From Bacteroidetes bacterium UBA6063 (GTDB lineage Bacteria; Bacteroidota; Bacteroidia; NS11-12g; UBA9320), in NCBI GenBank assembly GCA_002428905.1, contig DIYD01000100.1:1-43540 (forward strand): a stretch of DNA of 43,540 bases, read 5' to 3'. Of the stretch, positions 19,608 to 28,128 are shown piece after piece; within the stretch, counting starts at the first letter, position 1, and every line of letters begins with the position of its first letter. Made by a program: the position numbers and the translations under genes. The notes under the pieces were generated by a model, which saw only the letters and a program-made list of their open reading frames with translations, did no database searches and was not told the origin of the DNA.

Positions 19608-21304
19608 TAAAACTGAACATTAAGTTTGACCAACTCCCCTTTTCGCATAACAGTTACCTCGGCTTTATCGCCCGGTTTCAATGTCTGTAAAGCTTTCATA
19701 TAATCACCCATACCTGAAATACTCATTCCTGCAAAGCTCACGATCACATCCTTGGCCTGAAGTCCGGCCTTCTTGCCGGGCTTCCCATCCCTCACGGCAT
19801 CTACCTGCATGCCCTCTCCTTCAAACGTATAGTTCGGAATAACACCCAGGGTAACCGCAAATTTAGAACGACTTTTTCCGTTCGAACTCCCCTCGTCTTT
19901 GGTTTTGGTATACGCTAGTCTGCCATCGTCATTCAACGAACGGATCATCGCTACAATGTAACCGATAACGAATACCTCTCCTTCGTAATTCAGACGTTCA
20001 ATATCGTCTGTTGGCTTGTGGTAATGCGGATGAGCACCCGTAAAAAAATGCAAAGCAGGAATGCCTTTCAAATAGAACGGGGTGTGATCTGAAGCACCCA
20101 CTCCGCTCATTGTTTTCTTCACTGATTGAATCCCTTTTACCGGATATACTTCATCAATAGACGTGTTGAATGCCGGGCTTGTACCCACACCATTTATGAT
20201 AAGCACTTTCTCCTCGTTTAGCATACCGATCATATCCATGTTAATCATGTAATTCACGGTTTTAAGGTTGATGGTAGGGTTCTCCACGAAATGTTTCGAC
20301 CCAAGCAAGCCCATCTCCTCTCCGGAAAATGCGATGAACAAATAGTTGTTTTTCTTATTCCATTTTTTCGAGCGTTTTACAGCTCGGGCTATCTCCAACA
20401 AAGCAGCGGTACCACTTGCATTATCGTCTGCACCGTTATGAATTTGATTTGCATTTTCGGCCAATGAGTTCCCATGCTGACCTGTTCCAAGATGATCGTG
20501 ATGCGCACCAATGACAACTGTCGTTTCCGCACCATTATCGTTAAACCCAATTACATTGTATCCGGTATCTTCATCGGTGAGAATGTTCAGTTTATAACGT
20601 ACATAGGTCATGCCATTCATTTCTTCCATAGGCATCATACGGTTATAAAAGAAAACCGGCACACTGCTTGGCGTCATGGTCAAACTCAAATCGCCTTCCG
20701 GTTTTTTCACCTTGTCGTTTTCGCGGTAAAATATTACGCCTACTGCGCCATGTTTTACGGCCTCGTCTACGCGAATGTTAATACCATGCCAGGCCAGAAA
20801 CTTACTGTGCGGGTGAATACCATCTGGACTACCAAGGTTAATCAGAGCTACCTTACCCTTGACATCCTTGCCGTCGTAATCGTCTCGATCTTTCGAAGAT
20901 ATCCCGAAGCCCACGGCTACCATTTCTGTACTTACTTCGCCTTTGTTGGCGGAGTACGATAGTGGGTAAAAGTCGTTGAACAGGATTAAAGGCTCTCCAT
21001 TAAACACCAACTCGGTAGACTTGTTAGCCAGGCGCAATGTGGTAATGGTAAATGTTTGAAAATAGCCGTTCTCCCCCTTAGGTTCAAGCTTCAGTTTTTC
21101 AAACTCCGCCGCTATAAACTCGGCACTCTGCTTCTCTCCCGGTGTACCTGTGGCCCTGCCAGCCAACATATCTGAGGCCAGATAAGCGATATTCGACTTC
21201 AGTCGTTTAACGCTCTTTTTCTCTTTCCCTTTCAATTCCTGCGCCTGAACAGATCCGGCCCAAATTGTACTCAAAACCAACAACAAGCTTTGAATCTTTT
21301 TCAT
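19607..21304 (-). CDS. Secreted M28 family metallopeptidase with C-terminal PDZ domain
   Basis: The 565-residue product has a signal peptide (MKKIQSLLLVLSTIWAGSVQAQ). A PA-type insert lies near the first third. The M28 zinc aminopeptidase core follows: GAHHDHLGTG, GADDNASGTAALLE, FSGEEMGLLGS, NMDMIGM and a SDHTPF...HPHYHKPTDD end, together giving the two-zinc ligands and the Glu catalytic base. The last 85 or so residues form a PDZ domain (PGKKAGLQAKDVIVSF, LKPGDKAEVTVMRKG). It probably degrades peptides in the periplasm or outside. I start at the ATG at 21304; the frame extends upstream to 21370 but the signal peptide fixes the start. It lies 22 bases downstream of the TauE gene stop and overlaps metF by one base. 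Confidence 0.9.
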   Translation of the reverse strand: MKKIQSLLLVLSTIWAGSVQAQELKGKEKKSVKRLKSNIAYLASDMLAGRATGTPGEKQSAEFIAAEFEKLKLEPKGENGYFQTFTITTLRLANKSTELVFNGEPLILFNDFYPLSYSANKGEVSTEMVAVGFGISSKDRDDYDGKDVKGKVALINLGSPDGIHPHSKFLAWHGINIRVDEAVKHGAVGVIFYRENDKVKKPEGDLSLTMTPSSVPVFFYNRMMPMEEMNGMTYVRYKLNILTDEDTGYNVIGFNDNGAETTVVIGAHHDHLGTGQHGNSLAENANQIHNGADDNASGTAALLEIARAVKRSKKWNKKNNYLFIAFSGEEMGLLGSKHFVENPTINLKTVNYMINMDMIGMLNEEKVLIINGVGTSPAFNTSIDEVYPVKGIQSVKKTMSGVGASDHTPFYLKGIPALHFFTGAHPHYHKPTDDIERLNYEGEVFVIGYIVAMIRSLNDDGRLAYTKTKDEGSSNGKSRSKFAVTLGVIPNYTFEGEGMQVDAVRDGKPGKKAGLQAKDVIVSFAGMSISGMGDYMKALQTLKPGDKAEVTVMRKGELVKLNVQF

Positions 21305-21326
21305 ATTGTATCTATTGTATTTCCTT

Positions 21327-22148
21327 CTAGAATAAATCCTGTGCCAATCGGTAGATATATCGCACACCAATAATCACCAAAAGGCTTGCAAATATAGCGT
21401 TCAACTGACTGCTTTTGATCTTTTTAGCAATGCCCACACCAAGTGGAGAACCCACAAAAATGCCCAATACTACAGGCAGAACCATCAGAAACTGCAAGTA
21501 CCCTACAGAACCGTTAAAATGAACCGATGGTGTTTGCAGTGCATAGACAACTAAAAATGGCAAAATCATTACCGGTATAACCCCAATGCTGATGCCTCCG
21601 GCTTTCTTAATATCCATCTTCATAACCAGCGTTAACAATGGTATCATAGCCACACCTCCGCCCAGGCCGGAAAATGCCGAGATTAGACCCGTCGCAACAC
21701 CGATCAATCCGTATTTCGTCATAGAGTATGGGAGTTCATCGACCTTGTCTTTCTTCTTAGAGCGCCAAATGCGCCAAAGTGTAACCAGAATTACAACCAC
21801 AAAGACCATCTTAAAATAGGTGTCTTTATACCATGGTGCAGATGTAATGTAGTACGACAGACTTGCACCAAAAATCATGGCGGGTATGGCAATGGTAATG
21901 ATTTCTCGCGGGTAAAAACTACCCTGCTTATTGTGTTTGTAACTACTCGACATTCCGGAAAACAGGATAGCTAAAAACGAATTGGCCAGCATAAACCGAA
22001 CCAGCTCTTCTCCATCTATACCTTTTTGCCGAAACAAGTAGTCAAAAACCGGAATAAAGATGATTCCTCCACCTACACCCAGAAGTCCCGATAAAAGGCC
22101 TCCCGCGACCCCAAAAATGAAAAATAAAACAATTTCTGTTACCTCCAC
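21327..22148 (-). CDS. TauE/SafE family membrane transporter
   Basis: A polytopic membrane protein of 273 residues with the TauE/SafE (DUF81) double motif: FGVAGGLLSGLLGVGGGIIF near the N-terminus and GLISAFSGLGGGVAMIPLL in the second half, an inverted repeat of the family. Members are permeases for sulfite, sulfoacetate and other anions; the substrate here cannot be told. The start is a GTG at 22148, 11 bases after the stop of the S41 protease gene, with GGAG-like sequence overlapping it. No ATG is available before the first membrane segment. Confidence 0.9.
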   Translation of the reverse strand: MEVTEIVLFFIFGVAGGLLSGLLGVGGGIIFIPVFDYLFRQKGIDGEELVRFMLANSFLAILFSGMSSSYKHNKQGSFYPREIITIAIPAMIFGASLSYYITSAPWYKDTYFKMVFVVVILVTLWRIWRSKKKDKVDELPYSMTKYGLIGVATGLISAFSGLGGGVAMIPLLTLVMKMDIKKAGGISIGVIPVMILPFLVVYALQTPSVHFNGSVGYLQFLMVLPVVLGIFVGSPLGVGIAKKIKSSQLNAIFASLLVIIGVRYIYRLAQDLF

Positions 22149-22159
22149 AGGGTGCTTAC

Positions 22160-23806
22160 TTATTTCCCTGCAAGTATAGCGCGATATTCGTTAGGACTGG
22201 CAAAAAGTTCAATGGCCTTTTGGATATCCGGATCTTTATCAAAGGTAGACTCCACAAAAGCACGGTCATAATAGAATCGCGAAGCGATTTCAGTCGCCAA
22301 CAACTCCATAATTTCTTCTTCATGCCGATCCAAATCCGCACTTTTTTCCTTGTCAAACATGGCCTTTAGTTCTGCCAGACCATGACCCATTTCATCGATG
22401 TATTTTTCGTCTTCAGCCTTCTTTTCAAGCGCAGCAAGCGCTTTCTCCGTCTCTGTTTCGTAGAAATAATCTTTACCAGCTACAAACTGTTTGAATTGGT
22501 CGTATTCGGCTTCAGACAGTTGAAAAACTTTGGGTTCAACTATGCTATCGTGACTGTTTCGGTATCGCGTTGCAAAGTCAAAAATCAGATCGTTCTTCAA
22601 TAAACTCTTTGCAATTTTACTGAGCTTATTTAAGCCCACCTTTACGTCTGGATTTACACCTTCACCATCCGTAACCCTGCGTTTATTGGTGGTATAAAAG
22701 GTTTGTTTTAAGGAGTCTGCAATGGAAATTGCACTCCCGTTCTTCTTATGCGCATAATCCAATCGTTGAATGCATCTACCTGAAGGTATGTAGTACTTCG
22801 CTGTAGTGATCTTCATCTGTGTATTGTACGTGAGCATGCGTGTAGACTGCACAAGACCCTTACCAAAACTCTGTGTCCCGATCAACACACCACGATCCAG
22901 ATCCTGCATGGTTCCACTAACGATCTCCGATGCTGAAGCCGAACCACCATCAATCAATACAGCGAGCGGCATGTCGGTATCTACCGGTGTATTTAAGGTC
23001 TTGTATGTTCGGTCGTTTTCCTTCTCTTTACCTCTGGTTTTTACTACCAGTTGGCCCTTCTTTATGAATACATTTACGATGTTTACGGCTTCATGCAAAA
23101 GACCACCGCCATTACCTCGTAAATCGAGAATAACATTCTGAGCACCAGTAGATTTCAGTGTATTTAGGGCGTTGTGCACTTCCAGTCCCGCATCCGGGGT
23201 AAAACCGGTAAGCTTAATGTAACCGGTTTCATTATCAATCATACCAAAATACGGCACATTTTTAACCTTCACTTGCGCTCGTTTAAGGCTGAATTCGAGC
23301 GGTCCAACATCCGGGCGATTCACATTAAGCACAACGGTAGTTCCGGCCGCTCCTTTAAGCAGATCCGACAGTTGCCCACTGGTTTTTCCGATGACCGACT
23401 TACCATCTACGCTCTGGATAATGTCTCCGGTACGTAAGCCTGCTTTTTGTGCAGGATAGCCCTCATACGGCTTGTCGATTACCAGATTTTCACCATGTTT
23501 CTTTACAATGGCTCCTATCCCACCATAAGACCCGGTAACCTGAAAACGGTAATCCTCTGCTTGTGCTTCACTGTAGAAATTGGTATATGGATCAAGGGAC
23601 TTTAGCATTGCGTCGATCGCCTCACGCGTGAGCTGGCCTGGCTTCACCTCATCTACATAGCTGAGGTTAACCTCCTTGTAAACCGTGGAGAATATATCCA
23701 GGTTTTTCGACACTTCGAAGTAGTCATCCACTTGCGTAAAGGCTGTTCCTATCAGACCCAATCCGGCAACCGCAATTGCCAGTTTTATAGATTTCTTTTT
23801 AACCAT
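22160..23806 (-). CDS. C-terminal processing peptidase, S41 family (CtpA-like)
   Basis: A periplasmic serine protease of 548 residues. A single N-terminal hydrophobic segment (residues about 7-25) follows MVKKKSIK. The order is N-terminal helical region (DPYTNFYS), PDZ domain (PAQKAGLRTGDIIQSVDGK), then the S41 core with LDLRGNGGG, the catalytic Ser in GGSASASEI and the catalytic Lys in GTQSFGKGLVQ. The C-terminal extension of about 180 residues is charged and helical (EKALAALEKKAEDEK). I chose the ATG at 23806; a GTG at 23824 extends the frame. It is first in the run S41-TauE-M28-metF-rsgA. Confidence 0.93.
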   Translation of the reverse strand: MVKKKSIKLAIAVAGLGLIGTAFTQVDDYFEVSKNLDIFSTVYKEVNLSYVDEVKPGQLTREAIDAMLKSLDPYTNFYSEAQAEDYRFQVTGSYGGIGAIVKKHGENLVIDKPYEGYPAQKAGLRTGDIIQSVDGKSVIGKTSGQLSDLLKGAAGTTVVLNVNRPDVGPLEFSLKRAQVKVKNVPYFGMIDNETGYIKLTGFTPDAGLEVHNALNTLKSTGAQNVILDLRGNGGGLLHEAVNIVNVFIKKGQLVVKTRGKEKENDRTYKTLNTPVDTDMPLAVLIDGGSASASEIVSGTMQDLDRGVLIGTQSFGKGLVQSTRMLTYNTQMKITTAKYYIPSGRCIQRLDYAHKKNGSAISIADSLKQTFYTTNKRRVTDGEGVNPDVKVGLNKLSKIAKSLLKNDLIFDFATRYRNSHDSIVEPKVFQLSEAEYDQFKQFVAGKDYFYETETEKALAALEKKAEDEKYIDEMGHGLAELKAMFDKEKSADLDRHEEEIMELLATEIASRFYYDRAFVESTFDKDPDIQKAIELFASPNEYRAILAGK

Positions 23807-24222
23807 TTTTTGTGATTGTAACACAATATTAACGAACCAGATCAGAGAATCTTTTCAATTAAGATGGAAATCGCAGATTTTCGACAAAAGATAAAATAAA
23901 ACGCGGTATACGAATTTTGCTAGAGTCTGTTTTTCAGCACCTTACAAAATTAAACGGGACATACGTTCAAATTCTGGTCGAACCGCTGTCATAGTGCGTG
24001 AATAATACACTTAAAACAGCACACAAATCAACAAAGTCTATATAGTTCTACATGATATTATTCTAGGTCTATAATAGTTAACAACTATCTATGCTTGCAT
24101 GCCGATGTGCCTCAACTATAATATTCAAACTTTATACCATACAGATAATTATCTCCATATTCTATTGCGCCCCAACACGACCAATTCCCTCTTCCACATA
24201 AAGCACACCTATAAGAAACCCA
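23807..24222. other. Gene-free stretch between the S41 protease and CPBP genes
   Basis: About 416 AT-rich bases separate two divergent genes. I see no credible gene or RNA. A near-match to the -7 box (TAATATTG, minus strand) lies close to the S41 protease gene. A short perfect inverted repeat, ATAGTT-AAC-AACTAT, lies near 24075-24090. Nothing else stands out, and the length is more than two promoters need. Confidence 0.4.
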
Positions 24223-24939
24223 ATGTTCGGTTCAACCAATCAACAATCATTTAATATTTTATCGAAAATTGTGGTCGACCAACACTGGATTGCAGATATT
24301 AGTTCCTGTAAAATGAGAATCAACCGCAAAGCCTTTATTCCTGTTTTATGGTGTTACGCCATGTGGACAATCTGGTGCCTGATTATGGTAAACCAACCAG
24401 AATTGCAGGACTCCGATAACATCTGGCGGTCGATTGTTCGCATTGCCGTGGTTCTCATTCCTGGGATCTACTGGCTCAGAAAATCCAATCATGCCGAAGA
24501 GATCAATAAACACCAACGCGGCATGGTCGTTGGAATCATAATCGCACTGGCCATTGCTACCAGCAGCCTCGTATTACAAATAGGGCTCCTTGGTATGCAG
24601 TACACCGTGCCCAGGCAGTTTACCAGCTGGCTAAACTGGATCATTCTTTCTCCAATTGCAGAAGAAATACTCTTCCGCGGTATTGTCTTCCAGGAACTTA
24701 AAAAGACGAACCATTGGATTATCGCTGCATTGATTTCCTCTATACTATTTGTTGGCCTGCACCTTCCGACGCTCATTCTTATTGATCAAAAGTCATCGTT
24801 TGAAATCGCCACGTATTGTTTCCAGCTTTTAACAACCAGTTTATTGTTCACATATGCGGTTCACAAGGCCAAATCCCTTTGGGCCAGTATTATTCCGCAC
24901 TGGATGAATAATTTCATTGCTATGGGGCTCGTCGGGTAG
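24223..24939 (+). CDS. CPBP family intramembrane metalloprotease
   Basis: A polytopic membrane protein of 238 residues in the CAAX protease/bacteriocin-processing (CPBP, ABI) family. The three family motifs are present: EEILFRG with the paired Glu and Arg, a later GLHLP with the His, and a final IIPHWMNN with the second His. Most bacterial members have unknown substrates; some protect against bacteriocins or process peptides. The ATG at 24223 gives about 29 residues of soluble N-terminus before MRINRKAF; the ATG at 24310 would place the first membrane segment close to the start as usual, and I cannot decide between them. It stands alone between two minus-strand groups. Confidence 0.85.
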   Translation: MFGSTNQQSFNILSKIVVDQHWIADISSCKMRINRKAFIPVLWCYAMWTIWCLIMVNQPELQDSDNIWRSIVRIAVVLIPGIYWLRKSNHAEEINKHQRGMVVGIIIALAIATSSLVLQIGLLGMQYTVPRQFTSWLNWIILSPIAEEILFRGIVFQELKKTNHWIIAALISSILFVGLHLPTLILIDQKSSFEIATYCFQLLTTSLLFTYAVHKAKSLWASIIPHWMNNFIAMGLVG

Positions 24940-24984
24940 ACCAGAACTACATTTCCATATGTCACATTGAGCCTTCAGCTATGC

Positions 24985-25203
24985 TTACGGTACCGGATCA
25001 TGTCCATGCCCACCCCAGGGGTGGCAACGCGAAATTCGGCGAATCGTTAGCCAAAGCCCCTTAAAAGGACCATGCTTACTTATGGCCTCCATACCGTATT
25101 GAGAACACGTAGGTGTAAAGCGACATGAATTCGGCAAAAATGGAGAAATCACCAACTGATAGAATCGAATTAGAAGCAAAAAAATCAGGCTAAGCAGTTT
25201 CAT
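24985..25203 (-). CDS. yidD: Membrane protein insertion efficiency factor YidD
   Basis: A 72-residue YidD family protein: one hydrophobic stretch, then LIRFYQLVISP, SCRFTPTCSQYGMEAI and a C-terminal CHPWGGHGHDPVP. YidD assists YidC in inserting membrane proteins. I start at the ATG at 25203 (MKLLSLIF), which overlaps the end of rnpA by 14 bases; an ATG at 25227 in the same frame adds eight residues not usual for the family. It is the third gene of rpmH-rnpA-yidD. Confidence 0.95.
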   Translation of the reverse strand: MKLLSLIFLLLIRFYQLVISPFLPNSCRFTPTCSQYGMEAISKHGPFKGLWLTIRRISRCHPWGGHGHDPVP

Positions 25204-25576
25204 GAAGCCATTCAGCAAACACGCCATAACAGTTTTTATACGATTGAATTAGTTGAGAAACCGAGGCAATTTCTTTGCCTGTGTAGATAACAGCAAGTGA
25301 CACCGAAGTGTTTGCAGGAATTTGATTGATAAAATCCACCTTTACCTGCCTGAATGCCTCACGCATGCGTCGCTTAATTGCGTTACGATCCACCGCGCGA
25401 TTGAATTTTTTCTTTGAAACGGAGAACAGGATCTGAATCCCCGATTGGTTTGATTTAGTACAAATCTGACATAACAAAAGAAGTGGGTACTTGCCCACTC
25501 TCTTATTATTTCCAGCAAAAATATCTTGTATTAAAACGTGATCTTTAAGCCGCTCAGATTTAGACAAACTAGCCAT
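25190..25576 (-). CDS. rnpA: Ribonuclease P protein component
   Basis: RnpA is the small protein subunit of RNase P, which trims 5' leaders from tRNAs. The 128-residue product has the family start LSKSERLK, the FSVSKKKFNRAVDRN stretch and the RNR-type basic helix RNAIKRRMREAFR (residues about 64-76). The ATG at 25576 is 14 bases after the rpmH stop and the 3' end overlaps yidD, the classic rpmH-rnpA-yidD order. Confidence 0.95.
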   Translation of the reverse strand: MASLSKSERLKDHVLIQDIFAGNNKRVGKYPLLLLCQICTKSNQSGIQILFSVSKKKFNRAVDRNAIKRRMREAFRQVKVDFINQIPANTSVSLAVIYTGKEIASVSQLIQSYKNCYGVFAEWLHETA

Positions 25577-25590
25577 AGTGGCTATGTCTC

Positions 25591-25749
25591 TTATCCTTTA
25601 TGGCTGATCTCGTCAGAAACAGTAAGCTTCTTTCTACCCTTAGCTCTGCGAGCTGCAAGCACTTTTCTTCCGTTCTTCGTGCTCATTCGCTCTCTGAACC
25701 CGTGCTTATTCTTTCTTTTTCTATTCGAAGGTTGAAATGTTCTTTTCAT
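25591..25749 (-). CDS. rpmH: 50S ribosomal protein L34
   Basis: A short 52-residue basic protein, MKRTFQPSNRKRKNKHGFRE at its start and then RMSTKNGRKVLAARRAKGRKK, which is L34 almost residue for residue. A C-terminal tail of about 10 residues (TVSDEISHKG) follows the conserved part. The ATG at 25749 is preceded by a well-formed Bacteroidota promoter. It is first in rpmH-rnpA-yidD. Confidence 0.97.
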   Translation of the reverse strand: MKRTFQPSNRKRKNKHGFRERMSTKNGRKVLAARRAKGRKKLTVSDEISHKG

Positions 25750-25790
25750 CGCTTTTTACTTCTAATTAGCCCCTTTCTCAAAAAGGACTG

Positions 25791-25822
25791 CAAAAATACG
25801 TTTTCATCATAGATATTCACAA
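25791..25822 (-). promoter_or_regulatory. Promoter of rpmH-rnpA-yidD
   Basis: On the minus strand a -33-like TTG (25820-25822), a 21-base spacer and an exact -7 box TATTTTTG (25791-25798) lie upstream of the rpmH ATG. This is the best-formed promoter in the window and gives a leader of about 35 bases. A second TAGATTTG at 25827-25834 also fits the -7 consensus. Confidence 0.6.
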
Positions 25823-25903
25823 CATCCAAATCTATATTTTTCGTGTTTTCCTTCCGAATTGACACAATTCGATACTTTTTGTAGTTTCGAGCAAAACCAA
25901 ACC

Positions 25904-26266
25904 ATGAAAAAAACAGCAATACGGCACTGCCTATTGTGCCAAAACGTCCTGTTTGGACGTTCCGACAAGAAATTCTGTGACGATCATTGTCGCAATGAAT
26001 TCCACAACGAAAAAGCCCGAAAAGTATCATCTCACACACGCCCAATCAATCGCATATTGCAACGAAACCGGCGCATTTTGATGCAATTCCACTCCAAATT
26101 TCAACACAAGGTAACACGGCAACAACTTTCTACTGCCGGCTTCAATTTTGACTATTTCACTCATATAAAACGACTTAAGGACGGCAAATCGCAGATTTTT
26201 TGCTACGATCAGGGTTATTTACCAATAGAAAACGATTATTTTGCTCTAGTTATTCAGCAAGACTAG
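25904..26266 (+). CDS. Conserved zinc-finger-like protein of unknown function
   Basis: The product is a basic 120-residue protein. Near its N-terminus it has a CxxC...CxxxC pattern, CLLCQNVLFGRSDKKFCDDH followed by C, which looks like a zinc ribbon of the kind with GRSDKKFC. The rest is basic (NRILQRNRRIL) and ends in FCYDQGYLPIENDYFALV. I recognise this as a small conserved Bacteroidota protein type with no assigned role (memory, not searched). I start at the ATG at 25904, since MKKTAIRHC leads straight into the zinc motif; the frame extends to 25859. It lies 4 bases before the MscS gene, so the two are probably co-transcribed. Confidence 0.75.
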   Translation: MKKTAIRHCLLCQNVLFGRSDKKFCDDHCRNEFHNEKARKVSSHTRPINRILQRNRRILMQFHSKFQHKVTRQQLSTAGFNFDYFTHIKRLKDGKSQIFCYDQGYLPIENDYFALVIQQD

Positions 26267-26270
26267 TGTA

Positions 26271-27185
26271 ATGCCCGACTCCACTTCGGTATCTTCAGGT
26301 AGAATAGGCCGGCTTCTCGAAAAGTCCATCGTATCGTTTAACGAGAAAAATATCTACGTACACGACGTATTTACGGTTATTCTTATCGTTGTCGGCTCAT
26401 ATTTACTCATTCGCTGGATCAAACGTCTATTACGAGCCGCTCAAAAAGCAAACCGGCTTACCGTAGGCCAGCAATATGCCTATTCGCAATTGGTGCGCTA
26501 CGTTATTGTACTGCTTTCCATTGTGCTCATTCTTGAGTCACTGGGCCAGGACATAACCATATTACTTGCAGGTTCCGCCGCCTTATTGGTTGGAGTTGGT
26601 CTGGGATTACAACAACTGTTCAACGATCTCGTATCTGGATTTTTTCTTTTGTTCGAAAACACCATTCGTGTGGGCGATATCATCGAAGTAGACGGCATGG
26701 TAAGTCGCGTTCAGGAAATTGGCATTCGCACATCGAAGGTCAAAAACCGCGACGGCATCTCCGTGGTTATTCCCAATTCCAAAATAGTATCAAACTCGGT
26801 AATTAACTGGACTACTGACAGCAGCATCACACGATTTACCGTAATGGTGAGTGTCGCTTATGGTTCCGATGTACAGCAGGTTAGAGACATCTTGCTCGAG
26901 TGCGCCGATCGACACAATGAAATTGTGCGAAGCCCAAAGCCGATTTGTCGATTTAATGATTTTGCCGAATCTTCACTGCGATTCGAGTTGCTATTCTGGT
27001 CGAAGAACCGTTTCCGCATCGAAGATGTGAAGAGCGATATCCGGTTTATGGTGAACTCAGAATTCGCCAAAAACAATGTTCGAATTCCTTTCCCGCAACG
27101 CGACATCCATATCAAAACCGATACGCGCATTGAAGCACCTGAGGATGACCAACCAGAATTACCAGAGAACGATACGTTCAAATAG
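26271..27185 (+). CDS. Mechanosensitive ion channel of the MscS family
   Basis: A 304-residue small-conductance mechanosensitive channel, which releases solutes under hypo-osmotic stress. Membrane segments lie at about residues 32-50, 70-88 and 93-125. The pore-lining third segment and its extension read ITILLAGSAALLVGVGLGLQ, then NDLVSGFFLLFE, typical of MscS. The beta domain follows with GDIIEVDGMVSRVQEIGIRT and IPNSKIVSN, then the alpha/beta C-terminal domain ending IPFPQRDIHIK. The acidic tail (PEDDQPELPEN) is variable. The ATG at 26271 is 4 bases after the preceding stop. Confidence 0.93.
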   Translation: MPDSTSVSSGRIGRLLEKSIVSFNEKNIYVHDVFTVILIVVGSYLLIRWIKRLLRAAQKANRLTVGQQYAYSQLVRYVIVLLSIVLILESLGQDITILLAGSAALLVGVGLGLQQLFNDLVSGFFLLFENTIRVGDIIEVDGMVSRVQEIGIRTSKVKNRDGISVVIPNSKIVSNSVINWTTDSSITRFTVMVSVAYGSDVQQVRDILLECADRHNEIVRSPKPICRFNDFAESSLRFELLFWSKNRFRIEDVKSDIRFMVNSEFAKNNVRIPFPQRDIHIKTDTRIEAPEDDQPELPENDTFK

Positions 27186-27265
27186 CACAATATCAACCAA
27201 GCAGCAGTACGTTCTGAGTAGACATAGAATCGTCTTTGCCAAGATTAGCGACATTGCCCTCGCTA

Positions 27266-27814
27266 TCAACCCTGACTCCTTTTTTCTTCAATCAACTTTT
27301 CCAGCGCTTTTCGAGCAGACGCATTTAGGTCCTGAGACAGTTTGTGCTCCATCTCTTCCGTACTCAAGTTTCGAAACACCTTTCTATAATGACCCAACTC
27401 TGCATCGACCTGTTTCTCCACAGATTCTTTATCCGACTTAAACCAGTGTTTATACTCAGTTATAAACGTTTTACGATCGAAAAGCACAAGTGCAACCATA
27501 ACCATAAATGGTATTCGCGCCCAGGAAAGTGAGAGTGCACCAATCTGGAATGTTCTTGTGATTTGCGTTGTTCCGGTAAAACTAATGACATGAAATACGC
27601 CCAAAAGCAGGGAAAAGAATAAGACCCGATGAAACCATCTATATTTTTTGATGAGCAAATAGGTTAAGATCAAAAGAACCAGTACTCCAAGTACACTTTT
27701 ATAATTCCAAACCATGTAACCCGCCAACATATTGTTGATTGTCCAATAGAGTTGGCTTGCCCATAAAACAATCAGCGAAATTCCATAGGTAAAGGTAGTT
27801 TGTTCAGTTCTCAT
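27266..27814 (-). CDS. Uncharacterised four-helix membrane protein
   Basis: I do not recognise the family. The 182-residue product has four hydrophobic segments, about residues 8-28, 38-57, 62-82 and 95-112, then a soluble, charged helical tail of about 65 residues (HWFKSDKESVEKQVDAELGH, later NLSTEEMEHKL, ARKALEKLIEEKRSQG). The ATG at 27814 starts the gene. It converges on the MscS gene with an 80-base gap that has no hairpin I can see. Confidence 0.65.
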   Translation of the reverse strand: MRTEQTTFTYGISLIVLWASQLYWTINNMLAGYMVWNYKSVLGVLVLLILTYLLIKKYRWFHRVLFFSLLLGVFHVISFTGTTQITRTFQIGALSLSWARIPFMVMVALVLFDRKTFITEYKHWFKSDKESVEKQVDAELGHYRKVFRNLSTEEMEHKLSQDLNASARKALEKLIEEKRSQG

Positions 27815-28128
27815 ACAGCGAATATACAGTCCAGACTGATCTATTTAACTCGATTAGCTTACACCCTTTAGAATAAAAATCCTTCCCTTCTCCCTGGACA
27901 TCTACCCTCATTCACCGGCTTATTTAATTAGTGACCTATCCACACCTACACTTTTTGCATCATTCGCAAAACGAACTCAAAAATCTGACACTTATTGCAT
28001 AATTTCACACAAACAGACCTAAGCATTCTTCATTTTTATATGCATTCATAAACTTCCCTCATGCTCTGCAAAAAGCACCTAATAATAACCTAGAGCATAT
28101 ACAACCTTTGAACCAAACAACAAGCGTT
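27815..28128. other. Gene-free stretch between two divergent genes
   Basis: About 314 AT-rich bases. I see no gene or RNA and no exact TAnnTTTG box. A palindrome TTTTGC (27953-27958) with GCAAAA (27966-27971), 7 bases apart, could be a protein-binding site, but it may be chance. Confidence 0.35.

Noticed and set aside
20474..20962. 162-codon plus-strand frame opposite the M28 peptidase gene
   Set aside because: It is antisense to conserved catalytic coding sequence and has no recognisable domain.
24075..24200. Small reading frame of about 36 codons in the gene-free stretch before the CPBP gene
   Set aside because: It has no ribosome binding site, promoter or recognisable composition, so it is likely chance.
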